Source: Bacteroidales bacterium
Lineage (GTDB): Bacteria; Bacteroidota; Bacteroidia; Bacteroidales; Muribaculaceae
Assembly (NCBI GenBank): GCA_900752535.1
Contig: CAADVV010000281.1
Span: forward strand, 1-6,644
DNA length: 6,644 nt
Direction: 5' to 3'
This document shows, one piece after another, positions 1-6,328 of the stretch (position 1 is its first letter; every line of letters begins with the position of its first letter). Under the pieces are notes generated by a model. It was not told the DNA's origin, did no database searches, and saw nothing but the letters and a program-made list of their open reading frames with translations. The position numbers were made by a program, and so were the translations under genes.

Positions 1-220
1 GGAACCCCGGCCGACTGTCTGTACATCCGCGTCCCAGCCGAAGGACACTCCATCATCGTCACGGGCGCCCGCGGCCCCCCCCTGAAGCTTGGCGGCGCCC
101 GCCGCACACACCGCCCCCGCCGTAGCCGACGCCTCTGACGCCGAGCGCATGGCGCCGGGCGCACCGGGTGTCTACATCGTCAGCACACCTGGCTTCCGCG
201 CCAAAGTAATCGTCCGCTGA
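1..220 (+). CDS. 3' end of a secreted protein with a Bacteroidales-type C-terminal domain; apparent frameshift
   Basis: This is the end of a gene that begins left of the window. Reading from base 1 gives a sensible beta-rich stretch containing LYIRVPAEGHSIIVTGARG and then PLKL, but this frame stops at 136-138. The natural ending, PGVYIVSTPGFRAKVIVR followed by TGA at 218-220, lies in the next frame, which has its own stop at 83-85. A coherent protein therefore needs a frame change somewhere in 86-138. Known family: many Bacteroidales exported proteins end in a short beta-sandwich of the form 'V.V..A.G..V.LY...GR....APGIYIV......KV.V', linked to surface sorting or display. The two halves fit that pattern, but the central segment, where 'Y..DGR' is expected, is scrambled in both frames. 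The change could be a real indel (a broken gene) or a sequencing error in a stretch dominated by C and G. The rest of the protein and its function are not visible. Confidence 0.6.
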
Positions 221-251
221 CAGCAGTCAGTCATCATTTTCAATCCCAACC

Positions 252-290
252 CGACAGGGGCGCTCCGCAAAGCGCCCCTGTCGCTTTATA
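252..290 (+). terminator. Hairpin terminator after the left-edge gene
   Basis: A perfect 13-bp stem (CGACAGGGGCGCT at 252-264, AGCGCCCCTGTCG at 271-283) encloses the 6-base loop CCGCAA. It is followed by CTTTATA, a short and weak T-tract. It begins 31 bases after the stop codon at 218-220, where a Rho-independent terminator for that gene would be expected. The stem strength is seen directly; termination itself is inferred. Confidence 0.75.
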
Positions 291-456
291 ACTCTCGTGA
301 CCCACAACCGTAAAAACATCGCCTCACAGATTATTTTGCCGTTATCTTTCTTAAATATGACCGGAGACGCCGACGACATCAAATATGTATGTGTGCAGTC
401 TGAAAGACCGAAAAATACTATCTGATATCTGACAGGAAGCAAACAGAAGAAGAATG

Positions 457-499
457 AACGGTGGCGCCGGATCTGTGAGACCCGTCGCCGTCGTTTTTT
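457..499 (+). terminator. Long imperfect hairpin with a T6 tract
   Basis: The stem nests GGCG (463-466) with CGCC (486-489), CGG (468-470) with CCG (482-484) and TCT (472-474) with AGA (478-480) around the loop GTG. There are two single mismatches. The base extends further with AACGGT pairing to GTCGTT through two G-T wobbles. T494-T499 form the T-tract. This is a classical intrinsic terminator on the plus strand, yet it lies more than 200 bases beyond the end of the left-edge gene and after another strong hairpin. It may catch read-through or end an unrecognised short transcript. Confidence 0.65.
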
Positions 500-572
500 C
501 TTCAACTAAATAATAGCTTAGCTTTTACCTTGCAATAATTTGGATGTTTTAGCCGGTAGAACATTATAATGC

Positions 573-604
573 AAAAAAGGCTGCCGAAACGAGATCCGAC
601 AGCC
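573..604 (-). terminator. Rho-independent terminator of the secreted-protein operon
   Basis: Read on the minus strand, GGCTGTCGGA (604-595) pairs with TTCGGCAGCC (588-579) with two G-T wobbles, around a short loop. It is followed at once by six T residues (578-573). It starts 25 bases after the stop codon of the 630-2240 gene. Stem, loop and T-run are all of standard form, so this probably ends the two-gene minus-strand transcript. Confidence 0.85.
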
Positions 605-629
605 AATTTAGAATATATTTTTAATTGTA

Positions 630-2240
630 TTATTTCACAATCTTTTCTGTTTTGATACTACCGTCTGCAAATCGGGTGCATTTGATGGCGAATCCGTTGT
701 CAAAATGTCTGATACGTTTACCCGAAAGATCGAGATAATAGATTTCTGAGACCATCTTTGATTCTTCGCCTATGGTATCCAGTCCGACTTCCTTATTGTA
801 CACTACCGGTGATTTGATTTTGCTTCCATCTTCTGCGACCACAAATGACTGAATCCCTATGCGATCATAATTGCCGGAGTAGAGATATATGGCATGATTG
901 ATTCCAACACTGAATATGTCATAGCCGTCGGAAAAGTCATAAGGGATATCCGTCAATTCCTCACTCAGTTCCAAATAGCTACCAGGTGTCAATGTCAATA
1001 ACTCATCATCGACGTAGATATTATAGAACATATTCGCAGGATCTATCAACAATCCTCCATTTGTCCAAGAGGGGAGATTAAAATTAAAAGTACCATATCC
1101 CAATGCCTCATCATAAGGCGAATATGCCACGATCTCAGGAGCTTCAGGAGATTCTGTCACATAATCAGACTGTGGAGTTAGGCGAGGTTCTATGTAAAGA
1201 TTGCCACCTCCAACCTTTGACGGCCCGTTAGTAATGGCGAATCCCGTTTCGGGGGTGATAAAAGCCAAAGACTTATTCGTCGGATCAAGAGATGCTATGA
1301 ATGTCTCTGCGGGGGCTATTGTATTTACAATCTCTCCTGTCTCAGAATCAGTGACAGCATCGGGAGCAGCCGCTACCATATAACGGAAAAATTCTCCGGA
1401 ATTTTCAACACCAAGGAATTGATTTGTTGCGAATGTCACCGTATTTTCATCACTGCTGATATCGCCTACTATACACGTCTCGCCATCCTCAGTCAGACCT
1501 GCAATGAATATTTTGCCATTGCTTTCCGCAAGATCCACGAAACGGGCCCCCGAACTATGACAAAGAGCATAACGCTGAGTTTTTAACCCTTCCGGAATTG
1601 TAACGAGTTCATTGACCGGAGACCATTCCATATCTGCATATGCTATGCCAAACCATTTGAGTTCACATCCTTCATGTCCGATTCCGGCAGCTTGGTCTTC
1701 AATGGAAGGGTCATAGACATAGCAGATTCCGATAGCAGCTTCGCCATCTTCCGTGACATAGTTGCCGTTACTATCATGTTTAAGAATTAGGGTCTGATTT
1801 TCTGCGACCTCAAGATCTGTCATATCTTTGTTGAACTGTACACGGCAAGCATAATAATAGTAGCGTGTCCCATCATAAGTCTCATCAAAGATGATTTGTG
1901 GGAAATCAAGAGTAACTTCCCCCGTACTTGCATCCCGCAGACCCTTTAACCATCCGGATCCTAAAAAATCCGTAAAAACGTTTCCAATATAGGCTGTTCC
2001 GTCATTACCGATAACTATCTTTGAGGGTACTGAGCTCTCTCCTCCGTATTCGAGTGGGCCTAAAAGATGTATGTATTTTGTACAGTTTCTCGAATACCAC
2101 GCCGACTCTCCGACAGGTTCTTCAAGAATCAACTCTTCCTCGCCCGGGAACGGGTAAGTCACATTTTGCGCGGAGACTCCAAAGACACACGCTCCACCAA
2201 GCAATGCTAAAATTGTTTTCATAAAATTAATTGTTTTCAT
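630..2240 (-). CDS. Secreted protein of unknown function with Fn3-like region and C-terminal sorting-type domain
   Basis: The 536-residue product starts with a signal peptide: a charged start, hydrophobic residues about 9-22, and a likely signal peptidase I site after VSA (residue 24). I do not recognise the main part (about 30-370), which is rich in beta-type, acidic and aromatic residues and carries a YYYYA patch near residue 130. Residues about 370-485 look like a fibronectin-III-like fold often seen in Bacteroidales secreted proteins, with YNIYVDDELLTLTPGSY and later DRIGIQSFVVAEDG. The last 40 residues contain YYLDLSGKRI and end FADGSIKTEKIVK, matching the widespread C-terminal domain of exported Bacteroidales proteins. 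No catalytic motif was seen. The gene follows the small lipoprotein gene by 19 bp and so is probably co-transcribed. The start is uncertain because ATGAAAACAATT occurs twice, 18 bases apart; the second ATG is at 2222-2220. An enzymatic, adhesive or ligand-binding role cannot be told apart. Confidence 0.85.
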   Translation of the reverse strand: MKTINFMKTILALLGGACVFGVSAQNVTYPFPGEEELILEEPVGESAWYSRNCTKYIHLLGPLEYGGESSVPSKIVIGNDGTAYIGNVFTDFLGSGWLKGLRDASTGEVTLDFPQIIFDETYDGTRYYYYACRVQFNKDMTDLEVAENQTLILKHDSNGNYVTEDGEAAIGICYVYDPSIEDQAAGIGHEGCELKWFGIAYADMEWSPVNELVTIPEGLKTQRYALCHSSGARFVDLAESNGKIFIAGLTEDGETCIVGDISSDENTVTFATNQFLGVENSGEFFRYMVAAAPDAVTDSETGEIVNTIAPAETFIASLDPTNKSLAFITPETGFAITNGPSKVGGGNLYIEPRLTPQSDYVTESPEAPEIVAYSPYDEALGYGTFNFNLPSWTNGGLLIDPANMFYNIYVDDELLTLTPGSYLELSEELTDIPYDFSDGYDIFSVGINHAIYLYSGNYDRIGIQSFVVAEDGSKIKSPVVYNKEVGLDTIGEESKMVSEIYYLDLSGKRIRHFDNGFAIKCTRFADGSIKTEKIVK

Positions 2241-2259
2241 TTGTTTGTATTATTCGATA

Positions 2260-2478
2260 CTACTTTTCTTCGTGAAAACCAAAGTGATTTAAAGACTCGT
2301 CCTTCTGTTCATGATATTGTCCGGAATCAGAATCGTTCTCTGTTGACTGACATTCTGATTGACCCTCATCATTGTCAACAGTATCTGAGCAAGCAGACAA
2401 GAATACCAATGAGAACAGCAACGCAATTACGCTGCTATTGAGCAAATCCTTTATCTTCATCAAACATGATTTTTGCAT
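2260..2478 (-). CDS. Small acidic surface lipoprotein, function unknown
   Basis: The predicted product is 72 residues, or 66 if translation starts at the in-frame ATG at 2460-2458, which gives the more usual signal peptide MKIKDLLNSSVIALLFS. The hydrophobic stretch ends in the lipobox LSAC, so signal peptidase II should lipidate Cys30. The 42 residues after it are polar and strongly acidic (13 Asp/Glu against 2 Lys), with no predicted fold or repeat. The sequence just after the cysteine, SDTVDNDE, resembles the acidic lipoprotein export signal described in Bacteroidetes that sends lipoproteins to the outer face of the outer membrane. The surface location is therefore an inference. It is the first gene of a probable operon with the secreted protein 19 bp downstream, and it is divergent from the TPR/HTH regulator gene. 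No family is recognised. The clean lipobox makes a real gene likely despite the small size. Confidence 0.75.
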   Translation of the reverse strand: MQKSCLMKIKDLLNSSVIALLFSLVFLSACSDTVDNDEGQSECQSTENDSDSGQYHEQKDESLNHFGFHEEK

Positions 2479-2728
2479 GGTTTAACAGATTTAATTTGAT
2501 GGCGTAAAATTAGATGAAACACCGTTTACTTTTATGTGCAACAATGTACAAATCAGTGTAAAACAACCAAGTACATCATTTTGTAAACTCACATTGACAG
2601 TAAAACTGTTTTATTTGTCTTTTTTGATATCCTCTCATGCAAAGATTCTAAAAATTAGGCCTTCGCAGATTTGACTATTTTTCAAGAAACAATCATAGAG
2701 AATCGAGATTTTTAATTAATTTCGCAAA
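2479..2728. promoter_or_regulatory. Divergent AT-rich control region with candidate operators
   Basis: The 250 bp lie between the lipoprotein operon (leftward) and the TPR/HTH gene (rightward). Visible elements are an inverted repeat ATGTAC (2544-2549) / GTACAT (2571-2576), a 25-bp-spaced direct repeat TGTAAAAC (2557-2564) / TGTAAACT (2582-2589), and a small palindrome ACAGT-AAA-ACTGT (2597-2609). For the leftward operon the nearest -7-like box is TAATTTTA (minus strand, 2502-2495), without a good -33 TTTG. For the rightward gene, TAATTTCG (2717-2724) lies only 4 bp before the ATG and TATTTTTC lies at 2676-2683; neither has a well-spaced upstream TTG. Promoter positions are uncertain, and the repeats are plausible regulator-binding sites. 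Confidence 0.5.
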
Positions 2729-4393
2729 ATGAAGTATAGGAATAACAGATTTTCGGACGAGCGGATATTCCATTCATGGGGACATATCACCTTTATCCTT
2801 TTCTCCGCGATCATTCTCTTTGCCATCGTCTCATGTAAACATGAAGGTTACCCGCACATACTGATGGAGGCTGACCGTTTAGCCGACCAAGACCCCGACT
2901 CCGCTCTTCGCTTATTGAAATCCATCGAAGAACGAATGAGTCATGAGCCGGAAGCTACAGAGAAGTATTGGAAGCTGCTCATGATAAAGGCATCTGACAA
3001 GTCTTATGAGCCGATATGTACACCGGCCGAATCCGAAAGAATCGTCAGGTATTATTCTGATTCAGGAGATAAAGAATTGTTGCCTGAAGCCCTCTATTAT
3101 GCCGGGAGAGTTTATCGCACTTATAATGATGCTTTGGAAGCACGTAAATATTTCTTACGAGCGATTGAAGAAATCGATAAATCAAATACACCGGATGATT
3201 TCAACAGACTCAAAGGAAAATGTCTGAGTCAAATAGGGTCAGTGTATCTTTATCAGGATTTATGCGGAGAATCTGTCCGTATGTATCAGAGAGCATTTGA
3301 AATAAACCATGAATCAAATGATACAGTTGGCATGATATTTAATCTTCGGGATGTGGCGAACGCCTATTTATCAATGTCAAAGCCTGACAGCAGCTTAATA
3401 TTCAGCAATCGTGGGATAGGACTTGCCTCTGCAACATGTGATACACTTTTTTTAAACGAATTATATCTTCTGCGTTCGGCTGCTGAGATAGAGTGTGGAG
3501 ATTATAAAAATGCCCAACATGATCTTGAAAAAGCCGAATCTATGTTTTCCGGAAAACCGTCAATAGCTCAGTTAACAATAGGAGCAAGACTTGCCTACGC
3601 TATTGGAGATACCGTGGAATGTGGCCGTATCGCAAGAAAGATGTTCACCGAAGGGAACATTCATGATAAACGATGGGCAGCAAGAATTCTCGCCGAGTTG
3701 ATGTTACGGGCTGACAACCCGGGAGAATCCATGAACATGATCAAGGAATATATAATCCTTGATGACTCCGTAACAAAGATAAATCGAGCATCTACTATAT
3801 TGAAAATGAATGCTCTTTATGATTATTCAAGAAAAGAGGCCGAAAATACAGCCTTGAAAGCTCAAAATTCAAAACTTGTATGGATTTTCTGGACTTCTGT
3901 TGCTCTGCTCGCATCGCTTTTCGTGTCAGGAATGCTGTATCTTAGATATAAGAAACAACAGCATGCACTAATGAAACTGAAGATAGAGAAACTCGAGGCT
4001 ATGCGTAAAGAGTATGAAGCGAAAGATATTGTTACAATCAAAAAAGAAAACGCATCCATTGAGTCCTCTGAGATCTACAAACTCATAAATAGACAAATCA
4101 ATTCACCGGAAGGTCCGAAAGGGCTTGACGAATCTCAATGGGATGAAGTGTCAAAAGCTATAGAAACCATATCTCCGAATTTCAAACAACGCCTTGTTTC
4201 ACTTTGCAAAATGAATGATAACGAGATAAAAGTCTGTCTGCTCATTAAAATGGGATTCGCGCCCTCTGTCATTGCTGCCCTTACTTATCATAGTAAAGAA
4301 TCGGTTTCGGCCACTCGACGTCGGCTTTTTGAAAAAGCGTTCGGGCAAAAAAGGACACCACATGAGTGGGATGAGTTCATCCGTTCGATGTGA
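2729..4393 (+). CDS. Membrane-anchored TPR protein with cytoplasmic helix-turn-helix, probable transcriptional regulator
   Basis: The 554-residue product fits a widespread Bacteroidales architecture. A hydrophobic segment (about 20-35) ends in IVSC, a possible lipobox with Cys36. Residues about 45-370 are helical tetratricopeptide-like repeats, for example PDSALRLLKSIEE, ALYYAGRVYRTYNDALEARKY and IGSVYLYQDLCGESVRMYQR. A second transmembrane segment follows at about 384-405 (WIFWTSVALLASLFVSGMLY), then a charged, probably coiled-coil linker (407-440). The C-terminal domain has NDNEIKVCLLIKMGF, then SKESVSATRRRLFEKAFG and EWDEFIRSM, the usual ending of this family, read as a LuxR-like HTH. The likely role is to sense something in the periplasm through the TPRs and act on DNA at the inner membrane. 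This is inferred from family layout; no ligand is known. The gene is divergent from the lipoprotein/secreted-protein operon, its most obvious target. It has no receiver or kinase domain. Codon use is AT-rich, unlike the next genes. Confidence 0.88.
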   Translation: MKYRNNRFSDERIFHSWGHITFILFSAIILFAIVSCKHEGYPHILMEADRLADQDPDSALRLLKSIEERMSHEPEATEKYWKLLMIKASDKSYEPICTPAESERIVRYYSDSGDKELLPEALYYAGRVYRTYNDALEARKYFLRAIEEIDKSNTPDDFNRLKGKCLSQIGSVYLYQDLCGESVRMYQRAFEINHESNDTVGMIFNLRDVANAYLSMSKPDSSLIFSNRGIGLASATCDTLFLNELYLLRSAAEIECGDYKNAQHDLEKAESMFSGKPSIAQLTIGARLAYAIGDTVECGRIARKMFTEGNIHDKRWAARILAELMLRADNPGESMNMIKEYIILDDSVTKINRASTILKMNALYDYSRKEAENTALKAQNSKLVWIFWTSVALLASLFVSGMLYLRYKKQQHALMKLKIEKLEAMRKEYEAKDIVTIKKENASIESSEIYKLINRQINSPEGPKGLDESQWDEVSKAIETISPNFKQRLVSLCKMNDNEIKVCLLIKMGFAPSVIAALTYHSKESVSATRRRLFEKAFGQKRTPHEWDEFIRSM

Positions 4394-4410
4394 CACTAAG
4401 GGGGGTAAAT

Positions 4411-5223
4411 TCAGTCGCGATATTCGGTCGGACTCATGCCTAAGTTGTGCTGGACATAGCGGCTGAAATAGGCCGGCGACGAAAAATGAAACATGTCTGA
4501 AATCTGGACAAACGTCAGCGAACGGTCGCGCAGCTGACGCGAGATGTCGAGGACCGTGTAGCGGTTAATCCAGTAGTTGGCCGTCGAGCCGCTGATTTTC
4601 TTCGACACCTCCGAGAGATATTTAGGTGTGACACACAGCTTGTCGGCATAATAGTTGACCTCACGGTTCGAGCGGTAGTCGCCGTTTTCGAGCATGGCAA
4701 AGAAGCGCCCCATTATGTTGGCGTTTTGGGTCGACACAACGCTCTCGCCATAGATTTTGGCGTGAAAGTCATAGAAGTCGAGTATGGCCGACTGCATGGC
4801 GTTGGTCAGCAGTTCGCGATAAAAACCGTGATCGGTCTGGTTGAGACGATATTCGAGCCATCTGAAATCGCGCTCGCACACAAACCGCTGCTCGGGCGAG
4901 AGCTCAATCACCGGATTGAGAAAGAGCGCCACCGATCCGCGCATGCCGTAGTTTGACACCGGAGTGCTTAGTTCGACAAAAGATGTTGTGACATAGGCCA
5001 CCTTGACGCGAAAGTCATCAGACGGGTCGATATTCTCGACCAGGCGCCCCTTGCGGACAATCAGCAAGTCACTTTCGTGCAGGACTCTCTCTGCGCCGTT
5101 ATAGATGATGCGGCACTCGCCGCCGGTCACCAGCGCATGACACAGATAGTCGCTGAAAGCCTCTGTCCCCAGCCCGTCGAGGGTGGTGGCCATTATCACA
5201 TCTTTTGTCTTTTCGTTTGCCAT
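4411..5223 (-). CDS. AraC-family transcriptional regulator
   Basis: From the ATG at 5223-5221 (MANEKTKDVI) the product is 270 residues, typical of the family. The N-terminal half (about 20-110) is a cupin-like effector or dimerisation region, including GGECRIIYNGAERVLHESDL and LLIVRKGRLV. The C-terminal AraC DNA-binding domain has two helix-turn-helix units. The first is at about 187-212 (YYADKLCVTPKYLSEVSKKI). The second is at about 235-269, with ISDMFHFSSPAYFSRYVQ and the signature ending GMSPTEYR. The frame is open upstream to 5406, but that longer start would overlap the divergent DUF362 gene and adds a low-complexity, non-homologous leader, so the shorter start was chosen. A second Met at residue 11 is an alternative. 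The gene is convergent with the TPR/HTH gene (17-bp gap) and divergent from the DUF362 gene, a likely target. The effector is unknown. Confidence 0.92.
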   Translation of the reverse strand: MANEKTKDVIMATTLDGLGTEAFSDYLCHALVTGGECRIIYNGAERVLHESDLLIVRKGRLVENIDPSDDFRVKVAYVTTSFVELSTPVSNYGMRGSVALFLNPVIELSPEQRFVCERDFRWLEYRLNQTDHGFYRELLTNAMQSAILDFYDFHAKIYGESVVSTQNANIMGRFFAMLENGDYRSNREVNYYADKLCVTPKYLSEVSKKISGSTANYWINRYTVLDISRQLRDRSLTFVQISDMFHFSSPAYFSRYVQHNLGMSPTEYRD

Positions 5224-5249
5224 TGGCAGAATAACGTTTTTTCCACCCG

Positions 5250-5257
5250 TAAAGTTA
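5250..5257 (-). promoter_or_regulatory. Candidate -7 box for the AraC-family gene
   Basis: On the minus strand TAACTTTA followed by CGGG matches the Bacteroides -7 consensus TAnnTTTG at 7 of 8 positions. It would give a leader of roughly 20 bases to the ATG at 5223, and the spacing favours that start over the longer frame. No TTTG is seen at the expected -33 position, so the call is weak. GGAAAAAA about 15 bases before the ATG may help ribosome binding. Confidence 0.35.
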
Positions 5258-5308
5258 CAAAAAAATTCCTTACTCGGCGATATGGATAACATCTGCCGTG
5301 TTTTTGGT

Positions 5309-5340
5309 ATTGTCCGGTAAGAGAATTTTATCCATTTTTG
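5309..5340 (+). promoter_or_regulatory. Bacteroides-type promoter of the DUF362 gene
   Basis: ATTG (5309-5312) serves as the -33 box, followed by a 20-bp spacer and CATTTTTG (5333-5340), which matches TAnnTTTG at all but its first base. The spacing is within the usual 19-21 bp. Transcription would start near 5347, leaving a leader of about 13 bases before the ATG at 5360. One half of an inverted repeat (TTATCCAT, 5328-5335) overlaps the -7 box, so a bound regulator could block it. Confidence 0.5.
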
Positions 5341-5359
5341 CATCAAAATTTTCATAATC

Positions 5360-6328
5360 ATGTTCAGAAAAATCTTCTTCACGCTGTCACTGGCCATCGC
5401 CGCCATGGCGGCAGCACAGACTGCCCCTCAGCCCTCAACCGTCTATTTCACTTCGGAAATCACACCCGAAGCACTCGTTAAAATCTTCAAAACATTAGGC
5501 GTCAACCCCGAGGGCAATGTCGCCGTCAAGATTTCAACCGGCGAGTCGAATCAGAGCCACCAGCTGAGCCCCGAACTTATCGGTCAGCTCGTCAAGGACG
5601 TCAACGGCACAATCGTCGAGTTTAACACAGCCTATAACGACTCGCGCGCAACCACGGAGTCACACCGCCGCGTCGCCGCCGAGCACGGCTATGACAAAAT
5701 TGCCCGCGTCGACATCATGGACGCCGACGGCGAGCTGGGCATTCCGATGCAGGACACCACTTATTTCAAGGAGGACCTCGTCGGCAGCCATCTGCCCGAC
5801 TATGACTTCATGATAAACCTGGCACACTTCAAGGGCCACGCCATGGGCGGATTTGGCGGCGTGCTCAAAAACCAGAGCATCGGCGTAGCCTCGCGCGACG
5901 GCAAGGTGCGCATCCACACCGCCGGCGTTTATGACGACCCGGCCAAAGCCTTCGTGCAGCCCCTGGGCCAGGACGCATTCCTCGAGTCGATGGCCGGCGC
6001 GGCCCAGGCCGTCCACAACTACTTCAAGGACAAGAAAGGCATCATCTACATCAACGTGATGAACAACCTCTCGGTCGACTGCGACTGTGACGGACACCCC
6101 TCGGCTCCGCGCATGAAGAACATAGGCATCCTCGCCTCGCTCGACCCCGTGGCCCTCGACCAGGCCTGTCTCGACCTCGTCTTCAACCACAAATCGACAG
6201 CCGACGACGACAGCGCCCCGCTGATTGAGCGCATCAAAACACGCCACGGCACCCACACCGTCGACTATGCCGAAAAAATAGGTCTCGGCTCCAAATCTTA
6301 CAAAATCGTCGATATCGACGCCCGCTGA
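5360..6328 (+). CDS. Exported DUF362-domain protein
   Basis: The 322-residue product has a signal peptide (MFRKIFFTLSLAIAAMAAA, cleavage near residues 19-20), so it is probably periplasmic. The rest is a DUF362 domain. Family hallmarks visible are VAVKISTGE (about 54-62), HFKGHAMGGFGGVLKN (156-171) with IGVASRDGK after it, MNNLSVDCDCDGHP (234-247), GILASLDPVALDQACLDLV (256-274) and RHGTHTVDYAEKIGLGS (295-311). Cys241, Cys243, Cys270 and the histidines of HFKGH are candidate metal or cofactor ligands. Some DUF362 proteins carry a ferredoxin-type CxxCxxC cluster domain, and this one does not. The biochemical role of the family is poorly defined; redox or metal-centre function is a family-level guess. 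The gene is divergent from the AraC-family regulator, which suggests regulation by it. GC-rich codon use matches the regulator and contrasts with the AT-rich genes to the left. Confidence 0.93.
   Translation: MFRKIFFTLSLAIAAMAAAQTAPQPSTVYFTSEITPEALVKIFKTLGVNPEGNVAVKISTGESNQSHQLSPELIGQLVKDVNGTIVEFNTAYNDSRATTESHRRVAAEHGYDKIARVDIMDADGELGIPMQDTTYFKEDLVGSHLPDYDFMINLAHFKGHAMGGFGGVLKNQSIGVASRDGKVRIHTAGVYDDPAKAFVQPLGQDAFLESMAGAAQAVHNYFKDKKGIIYINVMNNLSVDCDCDGHPSAPRMKNIGILASLDPVALDQACLDLVFNHKSTADDDSAPLIERIKTRHGTHTVDYAEKIGLGSKSYKIVDIDAR

Larger units (their letters stand above)
221..629. other. 409-bp gap without a convincing gene
   Basis: This stretch separates the GC-rich left-edge gene from the AT-rich minus-strand operon. 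It contains the hairpin at 252-283, a second plus-strand hairpin with a T-run at 457-499, and the minus-strand terminator at 573-604. The only longish reading frame (minus strand, 227-505) starts with a run of Lys and Arg produced by the 3' arm of the second hairpin, and it has no family resemblance, so it was not accepted. No tRNA, integrase or clear attachment-site repeat was seen. A small RNA ending at about 499 is possible but lacks a clear promoter. Confidence 0.6.

Noticed and set aside
75..82. Run of eight C as a possible phase-variation tract
   Set aside because: Losing one C leads straight into the TGA at 83-85, and gaining one leads to the TAG at 123-125. Simple slippage here would not join the two halves of the gene.
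227..505. Minus-strand frame of 92 codons with a Lys/Arg-rich start
   Set aside because: Its first codons are produced by the A-rich complement of a terminator T-run and the hairpin arm. It has no domain, signal or convincing start, and it crosses two terminator hairpins.
454..513. Plus-strand 19-codon frame preceded by an AGAAGAAG purine run
   Set aside because: It lies across the terminator hairpin at 457-499. The purine run alone is weak evidence in Bacteroidales, where Shine-Dalgarno sites matter little.
4394..4410. Gap at the composition boundary checked for an attachment site or repeat copy
   Set aside because: Only 17 bp, with no matching copy seen near 500-620 and no tRNA or integrase in the window.
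5224..5406. Upstream extension of the AraC-family gene to the ATG at 5406
   Set aside because: It would overlap the start of the DUF362 gene and both candidate promoters, and the added residues have no regulator-like character.
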